Shown: one piece after another, positions 25,841-34,570 of the stretch
How positions within the stretch are numbered: position 1 is the first letter of the stretch
How the letters are laid out: every line of letters starts with the position of its first letter
Source: an uncultured SAR86 cluster bacterium
GTDB lineage: Bacteria; Pseudomonadota; Gammaproteobacteria; Magnimaribacterales; D2472
Assembly: GCA_902558095.1 (NCBI GenBank)
Contig: CACECP010000001.1
Coordinates: 154,050 to 205,142, forward strand
Direction: 5' to 3'
DNA length: 51,093 nucleotides
Position numbers and translations under genes: made by a program
Notes under the pieces: model-generated
What the model was told of the DNA's origin: nothing
The model's input: the letters and a program-made list of their open reading frames with translations, nothing else
Database searches by the model: none

Positions 25841-26239
25841 TTATTTACCTACAATATTCTTAATTTTATATAACTTTTCGTTGTTACGAAATATAACTTC
25901 ATCTTTACTAACCTCTACTAATTCGTATATGCCCTGTAATTTTTCACCTTTAGCAACGACAAATTCTTTATTACCCTTTTTAACAACAACAGATGAGTCG
26001 CTCTCACCATATCTATAACCAATCAACTTATAATCAAAAGCTTGGATATTTTCAGGATTTTTTGGTTGATCTTCTATAAAATTTTTATCTAAATTAAAGG
26101 TTAAATCAGTCATATCTGGAATGCTTATATTTTTAATATCAGGTCTGTTGGTAATTGAAATTAATAAATACACTATTAAAGTAAATACAGGTACTGATAA
26201 TATTAACAAGAAAATTTTTTTTATTTTAATAAAGTTCAT
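25841..26239 (-). CDS. gspC: T2SS component GspC, short form without PDZ domain
   Basis: This 132-residue bitopic protein has an N-terminal helix (about 8-28) and a periplasmic homology region (YKLIGYRYGESDSSVVVKKG ... VAKGEKLQGIYELVEV) that in GspC contacts the secretin N0 domain. It ends at residue 132, so the usual C-terminal PDZ or coiled-coil part, thought to help choose substrates, is absent. It is the first gene of the gspC-M operon, and a terminator-like hairpin lies just upstream of its ATG. Confidence 0.85.
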   Translation of the reverse strand: MNFIKIKKIFLLILSVPVFTLIVYLLISITNRPDIKNISIPDMTDLTFNLDKNFIEDQPKNPENIQAFDYKLIGYRYGESDSSVVVKKGNKEFVVAKGEKLQGIYELVEVSKDEVIFRNNEKLYKIKNIVGK

Positions 26240-26245
26240 AATTCA

Positions 26246-26274
26246 AAAATGAGCTACTTAGTGTAGCTCATTTT
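26246..26274 (-). terminator. Terminator-like hairpin between the TonB receptor and gspC
   Basis: A 12-bp perfect stem (AAAATGAGCTAC with GTAGCTCATTTT, loop TTAGT) is followed on the minus strand by a short T run and then, within about 10 nt, by the gspC ATG. It could end the lipoprotein-receptor transcript, attenuate it, or act as a processing or translation-control element for gspC. Confidence 0.7.
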
Positions 26275-26289
26275 GAAAATAAAAATAAA

Positions 26290-28921
26290 TTAAAAACTAA
26301 ATTTAAATCCCAAAGATACTGAAGTGCCAAGGTTGTATTGATCATATATTACAGTATCAGCCATAGCAGCATAATATTCTTCATCAAGAATATTTCTTAA
26401 CTCAAGTGATATCTTTAGATCAGAGTCATTACTGCCATACGATAGTGTTTTAGAATAAACAAAATCAACCAAAAGTGGTGGTTCCTCATATATATCTGGA
26501 AGAACATCAATACCCCTTGCTCTAACTCTATCGCTAACATAATTAAATATAAGCGTTCCTTGAGTGCCATTTTGTAAATCGTCCCATCCAAGTTGAAGAT
26601 TCGCAATTTCTTCAGATTGCCCTTGAAGTCTTGTATCTCTTCCATTTGCAAACAAGCTAGCAGCGTTAACTTCTCTTCCTTGTGTATTTATATAAGTATC
26701 CGTATCACTGTAAATTACTTCAGAATCAGTAGCAGTAAAATTCATTTTTAAAATAAATTCCTTAGTACTAGCCCATTTTGAATTAGGTAATAGATCTTCA
26801 TAAATTCTTTCATATTCAATTTCAAAACCAGTTACTTCAGCTGAAGGTACATTTTGATATGAAGTAATAATTAAGTCACCAGATTCATTTACAACTTCTT
26901 CAATTGGTTTTGAAATATCTTTATAAAATAATCCTGCTGTTAAGAACTGATTAAATCCCCAATAATACTCAACTCTTAAATCAATATTATCAATTTCAGA
27001 GTTTTCTAGATATAGTGAACCTGATATAACCCTATCAGTATCGACATCAATAAATAGTGTTGGAGATAGCTCCCTAAATGTTGGCCTGGCGATAGTTTTA
27101 GAAACACCAAATCTAATTTGAAGGTTTTCATCAAAGTCAGGTAAGTAAGTTAATGTGAAAGAGGGTAAGGTGTAGTTTTCATCAATAATCTTTTCTATAT
27201 TATTATCAACCCTTTGGAATACATCATAAGTATTTACCATTTGCTCACCATCTTCATTTCTTACACCAGCTCCCAATCTAAAGTTTTCATTTAAATAAGC
27301 GTCTAAGGTGATATAAAAAGAGGATATTTCTAAGTCACCCTGATAACCTGCAGGTGATGAAGCTGCGGTATTTTCGATTAAAATTAATCTTGATGGATCA
27401 AAATTCTTATCCTCAAATATATAATCAATCCTATTATTTAGTCCATCAGATGGTATTGGTCCACCTTCGGCTAAGAATCTATAACTTCTAACCTGTGCAT
27501 CTCGATAGTTATTTGATTGATCAAACCCTGTCTTTATAATTACCTCCTGATCTCCAAGTTCTAATGGGAATGTTAAATCAATACCAAAATTCTCATTATT
27601 ATCATTTACGTAACTAAACTGTGTTTGATTTCTGCCAGTGTTTACATCATATTGCCAAAAACCTCTATCGTCAGTATCTTCATAGAAGACAACTCTTTCA
27701 TATGGTGCATATCTTGAAGCATCACCACCAGCAAGTCTTACATCAAGCTCCATATCATTTTGAAAAATATAATTATAATTAAGTTGATGATTTGTAAGCT
27801 CTCTTTCAAAAAACTCAGTAAAATCCTCTCTTACATTTCCTGAATCAGAGGTATCATATCCTTGAAGAGTTCTTGCCTCTTTAGTACCTTTATGTATATA
27901 CATGCCAGTATATTTTAGTTCTGCTGTATCTGTTTCAATGCCAGCAACAGCCATAAGATAGGTAGTAACATTATTTGAGGTTGATTTAAATGTCTTATCA
28001 TTACCTCTTATTACTATTGAAGTGCCATCTCCTTGACCTTGAATATCACCAGTTTGTCTGATTCCTTCTTGAGTTTCCCATGAGCTTTTTACGCCAGCTG
28101 TAAGAAGAACACCGATAGTTGCAGATTCATCATCAAGAATATCTTCAATGCCTATATCTAGTTCATCCCCATAAGTGAAACTTACCGAGTTATCCAAAGG
28201 CACATCACCTTCTTGAATAACCCAAAGTTCTGAATTAACAAACTCTCGACCTGCATTTGCAAGCTCGTAAGTTTTGAAATTTGACCTATCGAGCTTTTGA
28301 TTACTATTAATTGCTCTTTGAACATATGATGGAAAATCTCTTGTGCCATCATCATATCCTAGATCATCATCACTCCCACCATCGTATAAAAGACCATCTG
28401 ATAAAGATGTTTCGGCATTGTATCGTGAAGAAAATGAAAAATCTAAAATTCTCTCTGAAGGAACAGCTTTAGTATTAATTTCTATAATACCTCCTCCAAA
28501 TTCACCTGGCATGTCTGCAGAGTATGTTTTTTTGAACAATTGACGATTCGATTAGCTGAGTTGGAAACAAATCCAAAGGAACTACTCTTTTAAGCGGCTC
28601 TGGACTTGGAAGACCTGAACCATTTAAAGTTGCAGCAGAATATCTCTCACCAAGACCTCTAACATAAACATATTTCCCTCTAACAAGGCTTAAACCTGTT
28701 AATCTTGTTAAAGCAACTGCAATATTATCATCACCAGTCCTTTCTATTTCACTTGAGTCAAGGATTGCAGAGATCTCAGATGTATCTCTTTTTTCATCTG
28801 GAATAAAGGAACCACTTACAACAACTTCTTCGATTTCTTGAGATACGATCAAAGTTGAAAAAAGTGAGAATCCAATAATAAAGTTGTACTTAAGAAAATC
28901 TACTATTTTTTTTGATTTCAT
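26290..28921 (-). pseudogene. TonB-dependent receptor interrupted by a one-base frameshift
   Basis: Two frames together encode one receptor of about 876 residues. The first has a signal peptide, EIEEVVVSGSFIP, and plug motifs ([15 protein letters not shown]). The second resumes with KTYSADMPGEFGGGIIEIN and continues through the barrel to a terminal Phe. The break is in a run of seven T on the plus strand (28527-28533); six would join the frames exactly as VQKTYSADMPGEF. This may be a sequencing error, phase variation or real loss. The ATG at 28921 has GGAG 6-7 nt upstream. It follows the surface lipoprotein gene by 33 nt and precedes the T2SS genes, so it likely imports a nutrient bound or released at the surface. 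Confidence 0.85.
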
Positions 28922-28954
28922 TAATCTCTCCAATAAATATTTATTTAGTTAACC

Positions 28955-31918
28955 TTATTGGACTTCTATAGTTCCAGATAACGTCCAGTTTTTATACCAA
29001 GTATCAGTAGCGCCACTTACAGCTCCTATATATGTTGGTGTCGTAAACCAGCTATCTGCATTATATGCATCTGGTATTGCTGTGACAGTCACTGCTGACT
29101 CTGCAGTACCATTAACGACTCCTGTAAGTGTATTCACATATGTTCCACCGCCTGAATTAGCGCCATAGAGGTTGTTGGAACCAGCTTTTACAATTGCATC
29201 GACTTGAGCAATTGATGCACCGCCCGCTGACGAATCTGTTTTGATATAACCAGGACAATCCATAGCAACGGAATTCATTGAGAATGTTGGTGTAACTGCT
29301 CCTGCTTGAACTGTTTCTAAGAAAGTTGTTTCAATACAATTAGTTGTTTTCCCAGTAACAGCATTATTTACTATGGCTACACCGTTTAGATATTGACCTG
29401 AAACACCTTCTTTTAGTTTAAATACATCATCAAATCCTTTTGAAATAAAAGTAAAGTTTGAAACAACTGCATTTGATCTTGGTTCAGTTAAATAACCAAC
29501 TGCCGCATCAGCATTTGTGTTATCAGATTCTACAATATGATCGCCTTTATCATTGGATTGTTGGACAATTACATATTGAAGTCTTCCTTGATAACCCCAA
29601 TCTATATCCAAGTTATCATCATCGGCACCTGTGCAAATGAGATACTTAACATCAACAGTTCCACCAAAGAATTCAACACAGTCATCGGCATTATTATGGA
29701 CTTGAATATATGAAACATCTGTTCCACTACCAACACCACCAAAAGTAATACCGTTTAATTCATTACCAGGAAAAACCTCATAACCTGCATATTGAACTCT
29801 AAGATATTTTAGAGTGCCACTGCTATCATCTGGGATTTCTCCACCCATGGTGTCTCCTACTGAGCCTTCAACATCTTTCTCACATGGATCCACTCTCACT
29901 CCTGCTGTAGTAGAAGTTCCAGCAGTTGAATATGTACATTTATTAATTGGTGACTTTCCAAGCAAAACTAAACCGCCCCATAAACCTCTTGTATTAACAA
30001 TATCTGCTTCTCCAAGAATATCTTGTCTTCCAGTCATTATTATTGGTGCAGATGACGTTCCAACCGCATTTAATTTAGAGCCTCTTGTTACAACAAGGTA
30101 GTCATTTCCTGACTCACCAAAAACTGTTACTCCTGGTTCAATAGTTAATGTCGCGCTGTCTCCACCGGACTTAGTCCCATCTGAACCCATATCGACTCCA
30201 ACAGCAACTTTGCCATCAAGTTTGTAGTAATTACCTGCAACAAGAGTAAGATCCTCCGTTACAACTCCAGAAATACTACATACTTTTCTTCCTAAAAGAA
30301 CTTCAGATTCTAGGGTACCAGCTGGACATTCTGGATCAGTAAATAATCCAAGTGTCCAACCGGAAGCCCAGTTATTTTCTATATCTGAACCGGGGGAAAA
30401 GGCTCCTATATAGTTTGTGGCAGAAAACCAAGTATCAACAATATATCGTCCTTCTTTCGAACTATAAGTAGGACATAAGTCTGTTGGTGTTCCTGCAGCT
30501 TGTGGTCCAACTGCACACATTCCTTGGACCTTTGTAACATCAAAAGAAGAAGTAACTGCACTTTCGTTATCGCCTAAAAAGAATCCTGAAACAAGAGTAT
30601 TTGTTCCAATTACTAAATCTGTTGCTCTTTCTTTAATAGAGGCTTCTAATTGAGCAGCTGTAACTCCACTTGCGTCAGTGTCAGCCTTAAAAGGTGATGT
30701 ATCACCTCCAGCATCCATAAATACAGAATGATGCTGAATTTTTGGAGTTAGAGCTCCATCTTGAATAGTTTCAATATTGGTAGATTCAATAAGATTTTGT
30801 GATACATTATTTTTTACAATACCATTTATATATATACCAGAGACACCCTCTTTATATTTTAATGGCTCATCAGCACCTTGAGCCAAAAATGTAAAATTAG
30901 CTACCATAGGGCGTGATCTTGGTTCTGTCAGATAACCAACTGAGCTATCTGAATTAGTATTATCTGATTCTACTACGTGATCACTAGCGTCTGAGGACTG
31001 TTTAACAACTACAAATTGCATTTTTCCTTGATATCCCCAATCTATATCCAAGTTATCATCTCCAGCATTAGTACAAATCAAATGCTTAACATTTACAGTG
31101 CCGCCGAAAAACTCAACACAGTCATCTTGATTATTATGTACTTGAACAAAATCAACTTCAGTGGCGTCACCAACACCACCAAAAGTTATTCCGTTTAACT
31201 CATTACCTGGAAAAATCTCATATCCTGCGTATTCAACTCTAACAAAATTTAATTTACCTGAATTATCATTCTTATTAGCTCCACCCATTAATGCGCTTGA
31301 TCCCTCAACGACTTTTTCACAAGCTGCAGTTCCTCTTACATCATTTGAACATTTATTTATTGGAGCTTGGCCTAAGATAACTATACCGCCCCATAAACCT
31401 CTTTCTAATTCACCAACTGTTCCTTCAATTGCAGTATTATGTGTAAATCTAATCGGTTTTGATTGTGTACCATTAGCTATTATTTTTGATCCTCTATTTA
31501 CAACAAGATAATCCTGGGAAACTTTTCCTAAGATTACTGCATTAGCAGGTATTGTTAATGTGGCTGAAACACCATCAGGGTCTGTTCCGTCACCACCCAT
31601 ATCGACTCCGACGTCAACTTTTCCAAGCATTCTATACATGACGTCGTCTGTTAGAGTAAGATCACTTGTAATCGGTCCTTGAATTGCACAAACAGTATTT
31701 CCAGCAACTGGGGATCCATTTGTGATAAAAGGTGAATCTGGACACGTTCCAGTTCGAACATTACTTCCAGCGCCGCCGGACCCGCCACCACCAGTAGGAT
31801 CACCTAAAGAGCCTAATTCACCAGGTGATGCAATACTTGTATCACCCCCGCCACCGCAAGCTACAAGTATAAAAGCAGATAAAAATAATGTGGTTTTCTT
31901 GATAGATTTAAAAAACAT
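28955..31918 (-). CDS. Large surface lipoprotein with duplicated domain (possibly ElpS-like)
   Basis: This roughly 987-residue lipoprotein starts at ATG 31918 behind a strong GGAGGG site. Its lipobox is ILVAC followed by Gly-rich linker; Gly at +2 favours the outer membrane. The rest is two copies of a roughly 450-residue unit, each with ATLTI, DYLVV.RGSK, RGLWGG(I/L)V(I/L)LG, PGNELNGITFGGVG, DDCVEFFGGTV, DNLDIDWGYQG and VESDNTN, suggestive of a beta-helix-like repeat fold. The family is known next to TonB receptors, and its biochemical function is unknown to me. Position beside PhoBR, a receptor and a T2SS recalls Caulobacter ElpS, a phosphate-starvation lipoprotein released in a T2SS-dependent way; actual homology is unverified. 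Confidence 0.8.
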   Translation of the reverse strand: MFFKSIKKTTLFLSAFILVACGGGGDTSIASPGELGSLGDPTGGGGSGGAGSNVRTGTCPDSPFITNGSPVAGNTVCAIQGPITSDLTLTDDVMYRMLGKVDVGVDMGGDGTDPDGVSATLTIPANAVILGKVSQDYLVVNRGSKIIANGTQSKPIRFTHNTAIEGTVGELERGLWGGIVILGQAPINKCSNDVRGTAACEKVVEGSSALMGGANKNDNSGKLNFVRVEYAGYEIFPGNELNGITFGGVGDATEVDFVQVHNNQDDCVEFFGGTVNVKHLICTNAGDDNLDIDWGYQGKMQFVVVKQSSDASDHVVESDNTNSDSSVGYLTEPRSRPMVANFTFLAQGADEPLKYKEGVSGIYINGIVKNNVSQNLIESTNIETIQDGALTPKIQHHSVFMDAGGDTSPFKADTDASGVTAAQLEASIKERATDLVIGTNTLVSGFFLGDNESAVTSSFDVTKVQGMCAVGPQAAGTPTDLCPTYSSKEGRYIVDTWFSATNYIGAFSPGSDIENNWASGWTLGLFTDPECPAGTLESEVLLGRKVCSISGVVTEDLTLVAGNYYKLDGKVAVGVDMGSDGTKSGGDSATLTIEPGVTVFGESGNDYLVVTRGSKLNAVGTSSAPIIMTGRQDILGEADIVNTRGLWGGLVLLGKSPINKCTYSTAGTSTTAGVRVDPCEKDVEGSVGDTMGGEIPDDSSGTLKYLRVQYAGYEVFPGNELNGITFGGVGSGTDVSYIQVHNNADDCVEFFGGTVDVKYLICTGADDDNLDIDWGYQGRLQYVIVQQSNDKGDHIVESDNTNADAAVGYLTEPRSNAVVSNFTFISKGFDDVFKLKEGVSGQYLNGVAIVNNAVTGKTTNCIETTFLETVQAGAVTPTFSMNSVAMDCPGYIKTDSSAGGASIAQVDAIVKAGSNNLYGANSGGGTYVNTLTGVVNGTAESAVTVTAIPDAYNADSWFTTPTYIGAVSGATDTWYKNWTLSGTIEVQ

Positions 31919-31948
31919 AATATGTCCCTCCAAGGAATATATGTATGT

Positions 31949-31970
31949 ATTAGAAAATATATCCGTTACA
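31949..31970 (-). promoter_or_regulatory. Weak Pho-type promoter candidate for the lipoprotein gene
   Basis: On the minus strand TGTAACG (31964-31970) lies 9 bases before a -10-like TCTAAT (31949-31954). Another TGTAACA sits at 32007-32013, inside the 3' end of phoR, in a loosely phased run of TGA/TGT units. This is suggestive only. Confidence 0.25.
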
Positions 31971-32037
31971 TGGTATTGAATTTGATGAAAAATAAATCAA
32001 CAAAAATGTTACAAATTATTTCAAGTTTGTTTCAAAT

Positions 32038-33807
32038 TTATGAATTTTTTAAAGGCAAAGTAAACCAAAATATTGACCCATTAGGATATGTATTTTTTAT
32101 TCCAACCTCACCATTTAAGTTATTTACAAGATTTTTTACAATTGCAAGGCCTAGACCACTTCCTTTTTCGTCAGTTGCTCTCGCATCAGCTGTTCTATAA
32201 AACCTGTCAAATAAAAAATCTTTCTCTTGATCAGGAACACCCCTCCCGTTATCTTTTACACTGACTTCTAGATAGTCTTTTATTTTTCTTGTTGAGATAT
32301 TTATTATTGATTCAGGGTCAGAATACTTAAAAGCATTTTCAATTAAGTTATTTAAAATTCTTTCAAGGGCATTTTTATCTGCAAGAACAATTTTATCTTT
32401 AGAGCAAGAACACTCTATAGATATATTTTTTCTTTTACCTAGATTTTTAAGAGAATCTATAGCGTTATTAATACAATCGTTTATGGAAAGTTCTTCAATA
32501 TTTAGTTTTAGCTCTCCATAATCAATTCTAGATAAATCAAGTAATGAAGATACCATATCGCTAAGTCTTTCAGCGTTATGTAAAATAGCCTTTGCAAAGA
32601 CTTTTGCCTGTTTTTTGTCTTCAAGAGCTCCATCGACGAGAGTTTCAGAATTTGCCATGATAACACTTACAGGCGTTCTTAACTCATGAGAAACATTTGA
32701 TATAAAATCTCTTCTCATAGAGCTAAATCTTCTAAGTTGAGTAATATCGTGAACAACCAAAATAAATTCTTTTGTAGTTTTAGATTGATTCATTGTTGCA
32801 AGAACCCATCTAGTGCTTTTATCTTTTAACTCGATTTCAAATTCAATGTCAGCTCTTTTTTTCTTTTTTGCCCTCTTTAGTAAATAATTTAATGATTTTA
32901 TATCTAAGTCTGTAATTTTTTTTCCTACTAATTCATTTTTATTTAAGATTAATGAGACTTGTTCATTTTCATATGTGATATTGCCACTTATATCAGCGAC
33001 CATGATACCCTCTCCTAAATCATCTAAGACTGAACCAAACTGGTCTCTTTGTTTGGCAATTAAATTGATTTTAGATTTAAGCTCCTCTGAAATTTGTGAA
33101 ACACTTTGTGCAACATTGCCAAATTCATCAGTCCTCTGAGTAGGAAGTGCTTTTATGTCTTTGTTTTTTGCCTTTCCATCTGCATCTGCAATTTTTGAAG
33201 TTGCATCAGCTAAATCCGCAATACTTCTGTAAGCATAATTTGCAGCTATACCAGACGCTATTGATGTAACAATAAAAGCAACTAAAGCAATTAAAATTAT
33301 AGAAAGATTTAAACTTTCTATTGCAGAATCAACATTTACATATGGAACTGCTATTCTAATAACATTTGGACTCACATCATTATTATCTAGAATAGCATAA
33401 TACATTTGCTGTTGTTCTACGGTATCGCTATAACGAATTGACCAGCCTCTTCCATTTTTAAAAGCTTCTTGAACCTCAGGTCTATTAATATGATTATCTA
33501 AATTATTAATATTTTGAGTGTCTACATCTGAGTCACCAATTACTCTCCCATCAGATAATATAAGTGTTATTCTAGAATTTGATGCACTCCCAAGCCTATC
33601 AGCTAAAGAATCAGCTTCATTGAGATTTTGAATAGAGTTAACTTCATCAACAACCTCTACAAGAAGAGATGCTTGATTTTGTAACTCATTAATAATATGC
33701 TTTTGGAATGTATCAGTGATATCTCTTTCTGCAATAATGTATGAAACAAAAATACCTAATCCTAGAGATATGAATATAATTAAAAATAATCGGGATCCTA
33801 TTCCCAT
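32038..33807 (-). CDS. phoR: Sensor histidine kinase, PhoR-like
   Basis: This 589-residue membrane kinase has helix 1 (about 6-26), a roughly 140-residue periplasmic sensor region, helix 2 (about 168-190), a HAMP linker and a PAS domain (LDDLGEGIMVADISGNITYE, near 262). HisKA follows with the phospho-acceptor SNVSHELRTP, then an HATPase domain with N, G1 (DNGRGVP) and G2 (GSGLGLAIVKN) boxes. It starts 4 nt after phoB. The pairing with a PhoB-like regulator and nearby phosphate genes supports the PhoR call, but the large periplasmic domain is unusual for enterobacterial PhoR, so another signal is possible. Confidence 0.75.
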   Translation of the reverse strand: MGIGSRLFLIIFISLGLGIFVSYIIAERDITDTFQKHIINELQNQASLLVEVVDEVNSIQNLNEADSLADRLGSASNSRITLILSDGRVIGDSDVDTQNINNLDNHINRPEVQEAFKNGRGWSIRYSDTVEQQQMYYAILDNNDVSPNVIRIAVPYVNVDSAIESLNLSIILIALVAFIVTSIASGIAANYAYRSIADLADATSKIADADGKAKNKDIKALPTQRTDEFGNVAQSVSQISEELKSKINLIAKQRDQFGSVLDDLGEGIMVADISGNITYENEQVSLILNKNELVGKKITDLDIKSLNYLLKRAKKKKRADIEFEIELKDKSTRWVLATMNQSKTTKEFILVVHDITQLRRFSSMRRDFISNVSHELRTPVSVIMANSETLVDGALEDKKQAKVFAKAILHNAERLSDMVSSLLDLSRIDYGELKLNIEELSINDCINNAIDSLKNLGKRKNISIECSCSKDKIVLADKNALERILNNLIENAFKYSDPESIINISTRKIKDYLEVSVKDNGRGVPDQEKDFLFDRFYRTADARATDEKGSGLGLAIVKNLVNNLNGEVGIKNTYPNGSIFWFTLPLKNS

Positions 33808-33811
33808 TTAT

Positions 33812-34495
33812 CTAGTCCGGTGATCTTGAAAATTTATAGCCAACGCCTCTAATAGTTTGAACATATTTACCCATTGGTCCAAGTTTTTCTCTAAGGCGTT
33901 TTATGTGGGTATCAACAGTCCTTGTTGTAATTTCTGCGCTGTAACCCCAAACATCAGAAAGCAACTGATCTCTAGATTGAACTCTTCCTCTTCTATCAAC
34001 AAGGTGTCTCAACAATCTAAACTCTAAAGCTGTTAAGTCTATTTCATCATTATTGACATATACTTCATGTGATTCAATATCCATACTTAGATCACCAAAT
34101 TGGCGCTCAACTTCAACAACTTCTTTTTTTGTTTGCCCTCTTTTTAAAATAGCTTTTATTCGAAGAATCAACTCTCTTACACTAAATGGTTTAGTAACAT
34201 AATCATCTGCACCTAATTCAAATCCAACTACCCTATCAACCTCATCATCTTTTGCAGTTAAAATAATTATTGGAATAGATTCTGTTTTTGAATTAGATTT
34301 AAATTTTTTGCAGAGATCAAGACCCGAACCATCAGGAAGCATTAAATCTAAAAGTATTAATGATATCGAGGTCGAATTAACAATTTCTTCAGATTCAGAC
34401 AAGGAACCTGCGGTTATGACATCGAAACCCTCACGAGAGATATTATATTTGAGGTTTTTTCTAATATCAGGTTCGTCTTCAACAATTAAAATCAT
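33812..34495 (-). CDS. phoB: Response regulator, PhoB-like (OmpR/PhoB family)
   Basis: This 227-residue regulator has a receiver domain with phospho-acceptor D50 (LILLDLMLPDGSG) and K102 (DDYVTKPFSVRELILRIKA), the PhoB-like form. A winged-helix DNA-binding domain follows, with LTALEFRLLRHLVDRRGRV and RTVDTHIKRLREKLG then TIRGVGYKF. Sequence alone cannot fully separate PhoB from other OmpR-type regulators; linkage to a PhoR-like kinase and PHO-box-like repeats in the window favour PhoB. It would activate phosphate-starvation genes. Confidence 0.78.
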   Translation of the reverse strand: MILIVEDEPDIRKNLKYNISREGFDVITAGSLSESEEIVNSTSISLILLDLMLPDGSGLDLCKKFKSNSKTESIPIIILTAKDDEVDRVVGFELGADDYVTKPFSVRELILRIKAILKRGQTKKEVVEVERQFGDLSMDIESHEVYVNNDEIDLTALEFRLLRHLVDRRGRVQSRDQLLSDVWGYSAEITTRTVDTHIKRLREKLGPMGKYVQTIRGVGYKFSRSPD

Positions 34496-34570
34496 AAATA
34501 TAAATTTTTAAGTTTAACAATGGACATTTTTACTCTTTTTTCAAAATTTTTAAAGCTAAAAATAAAAAAT

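Noticed and set aside
28520-28540. Programmed -1 ribosomal frameshift at A-AAA-AAC in the receptor gene
   Set aside because: The heptamer fits the slippery form, but the second half needs a +1 shift (one base fewer), so a -1 slip gives the wrong frame.
29458-31511. Open frames on the plus strand opposite the surface lipoprotein
   Set aside because: They are shadows of the biased, repeated lipoprotein codons; no start signals or family matches.
28955-31918. CRISPR or satellite-type repeat
   Set aside because: The repeats are long diverged coding duplications, not short identical units with spacers.
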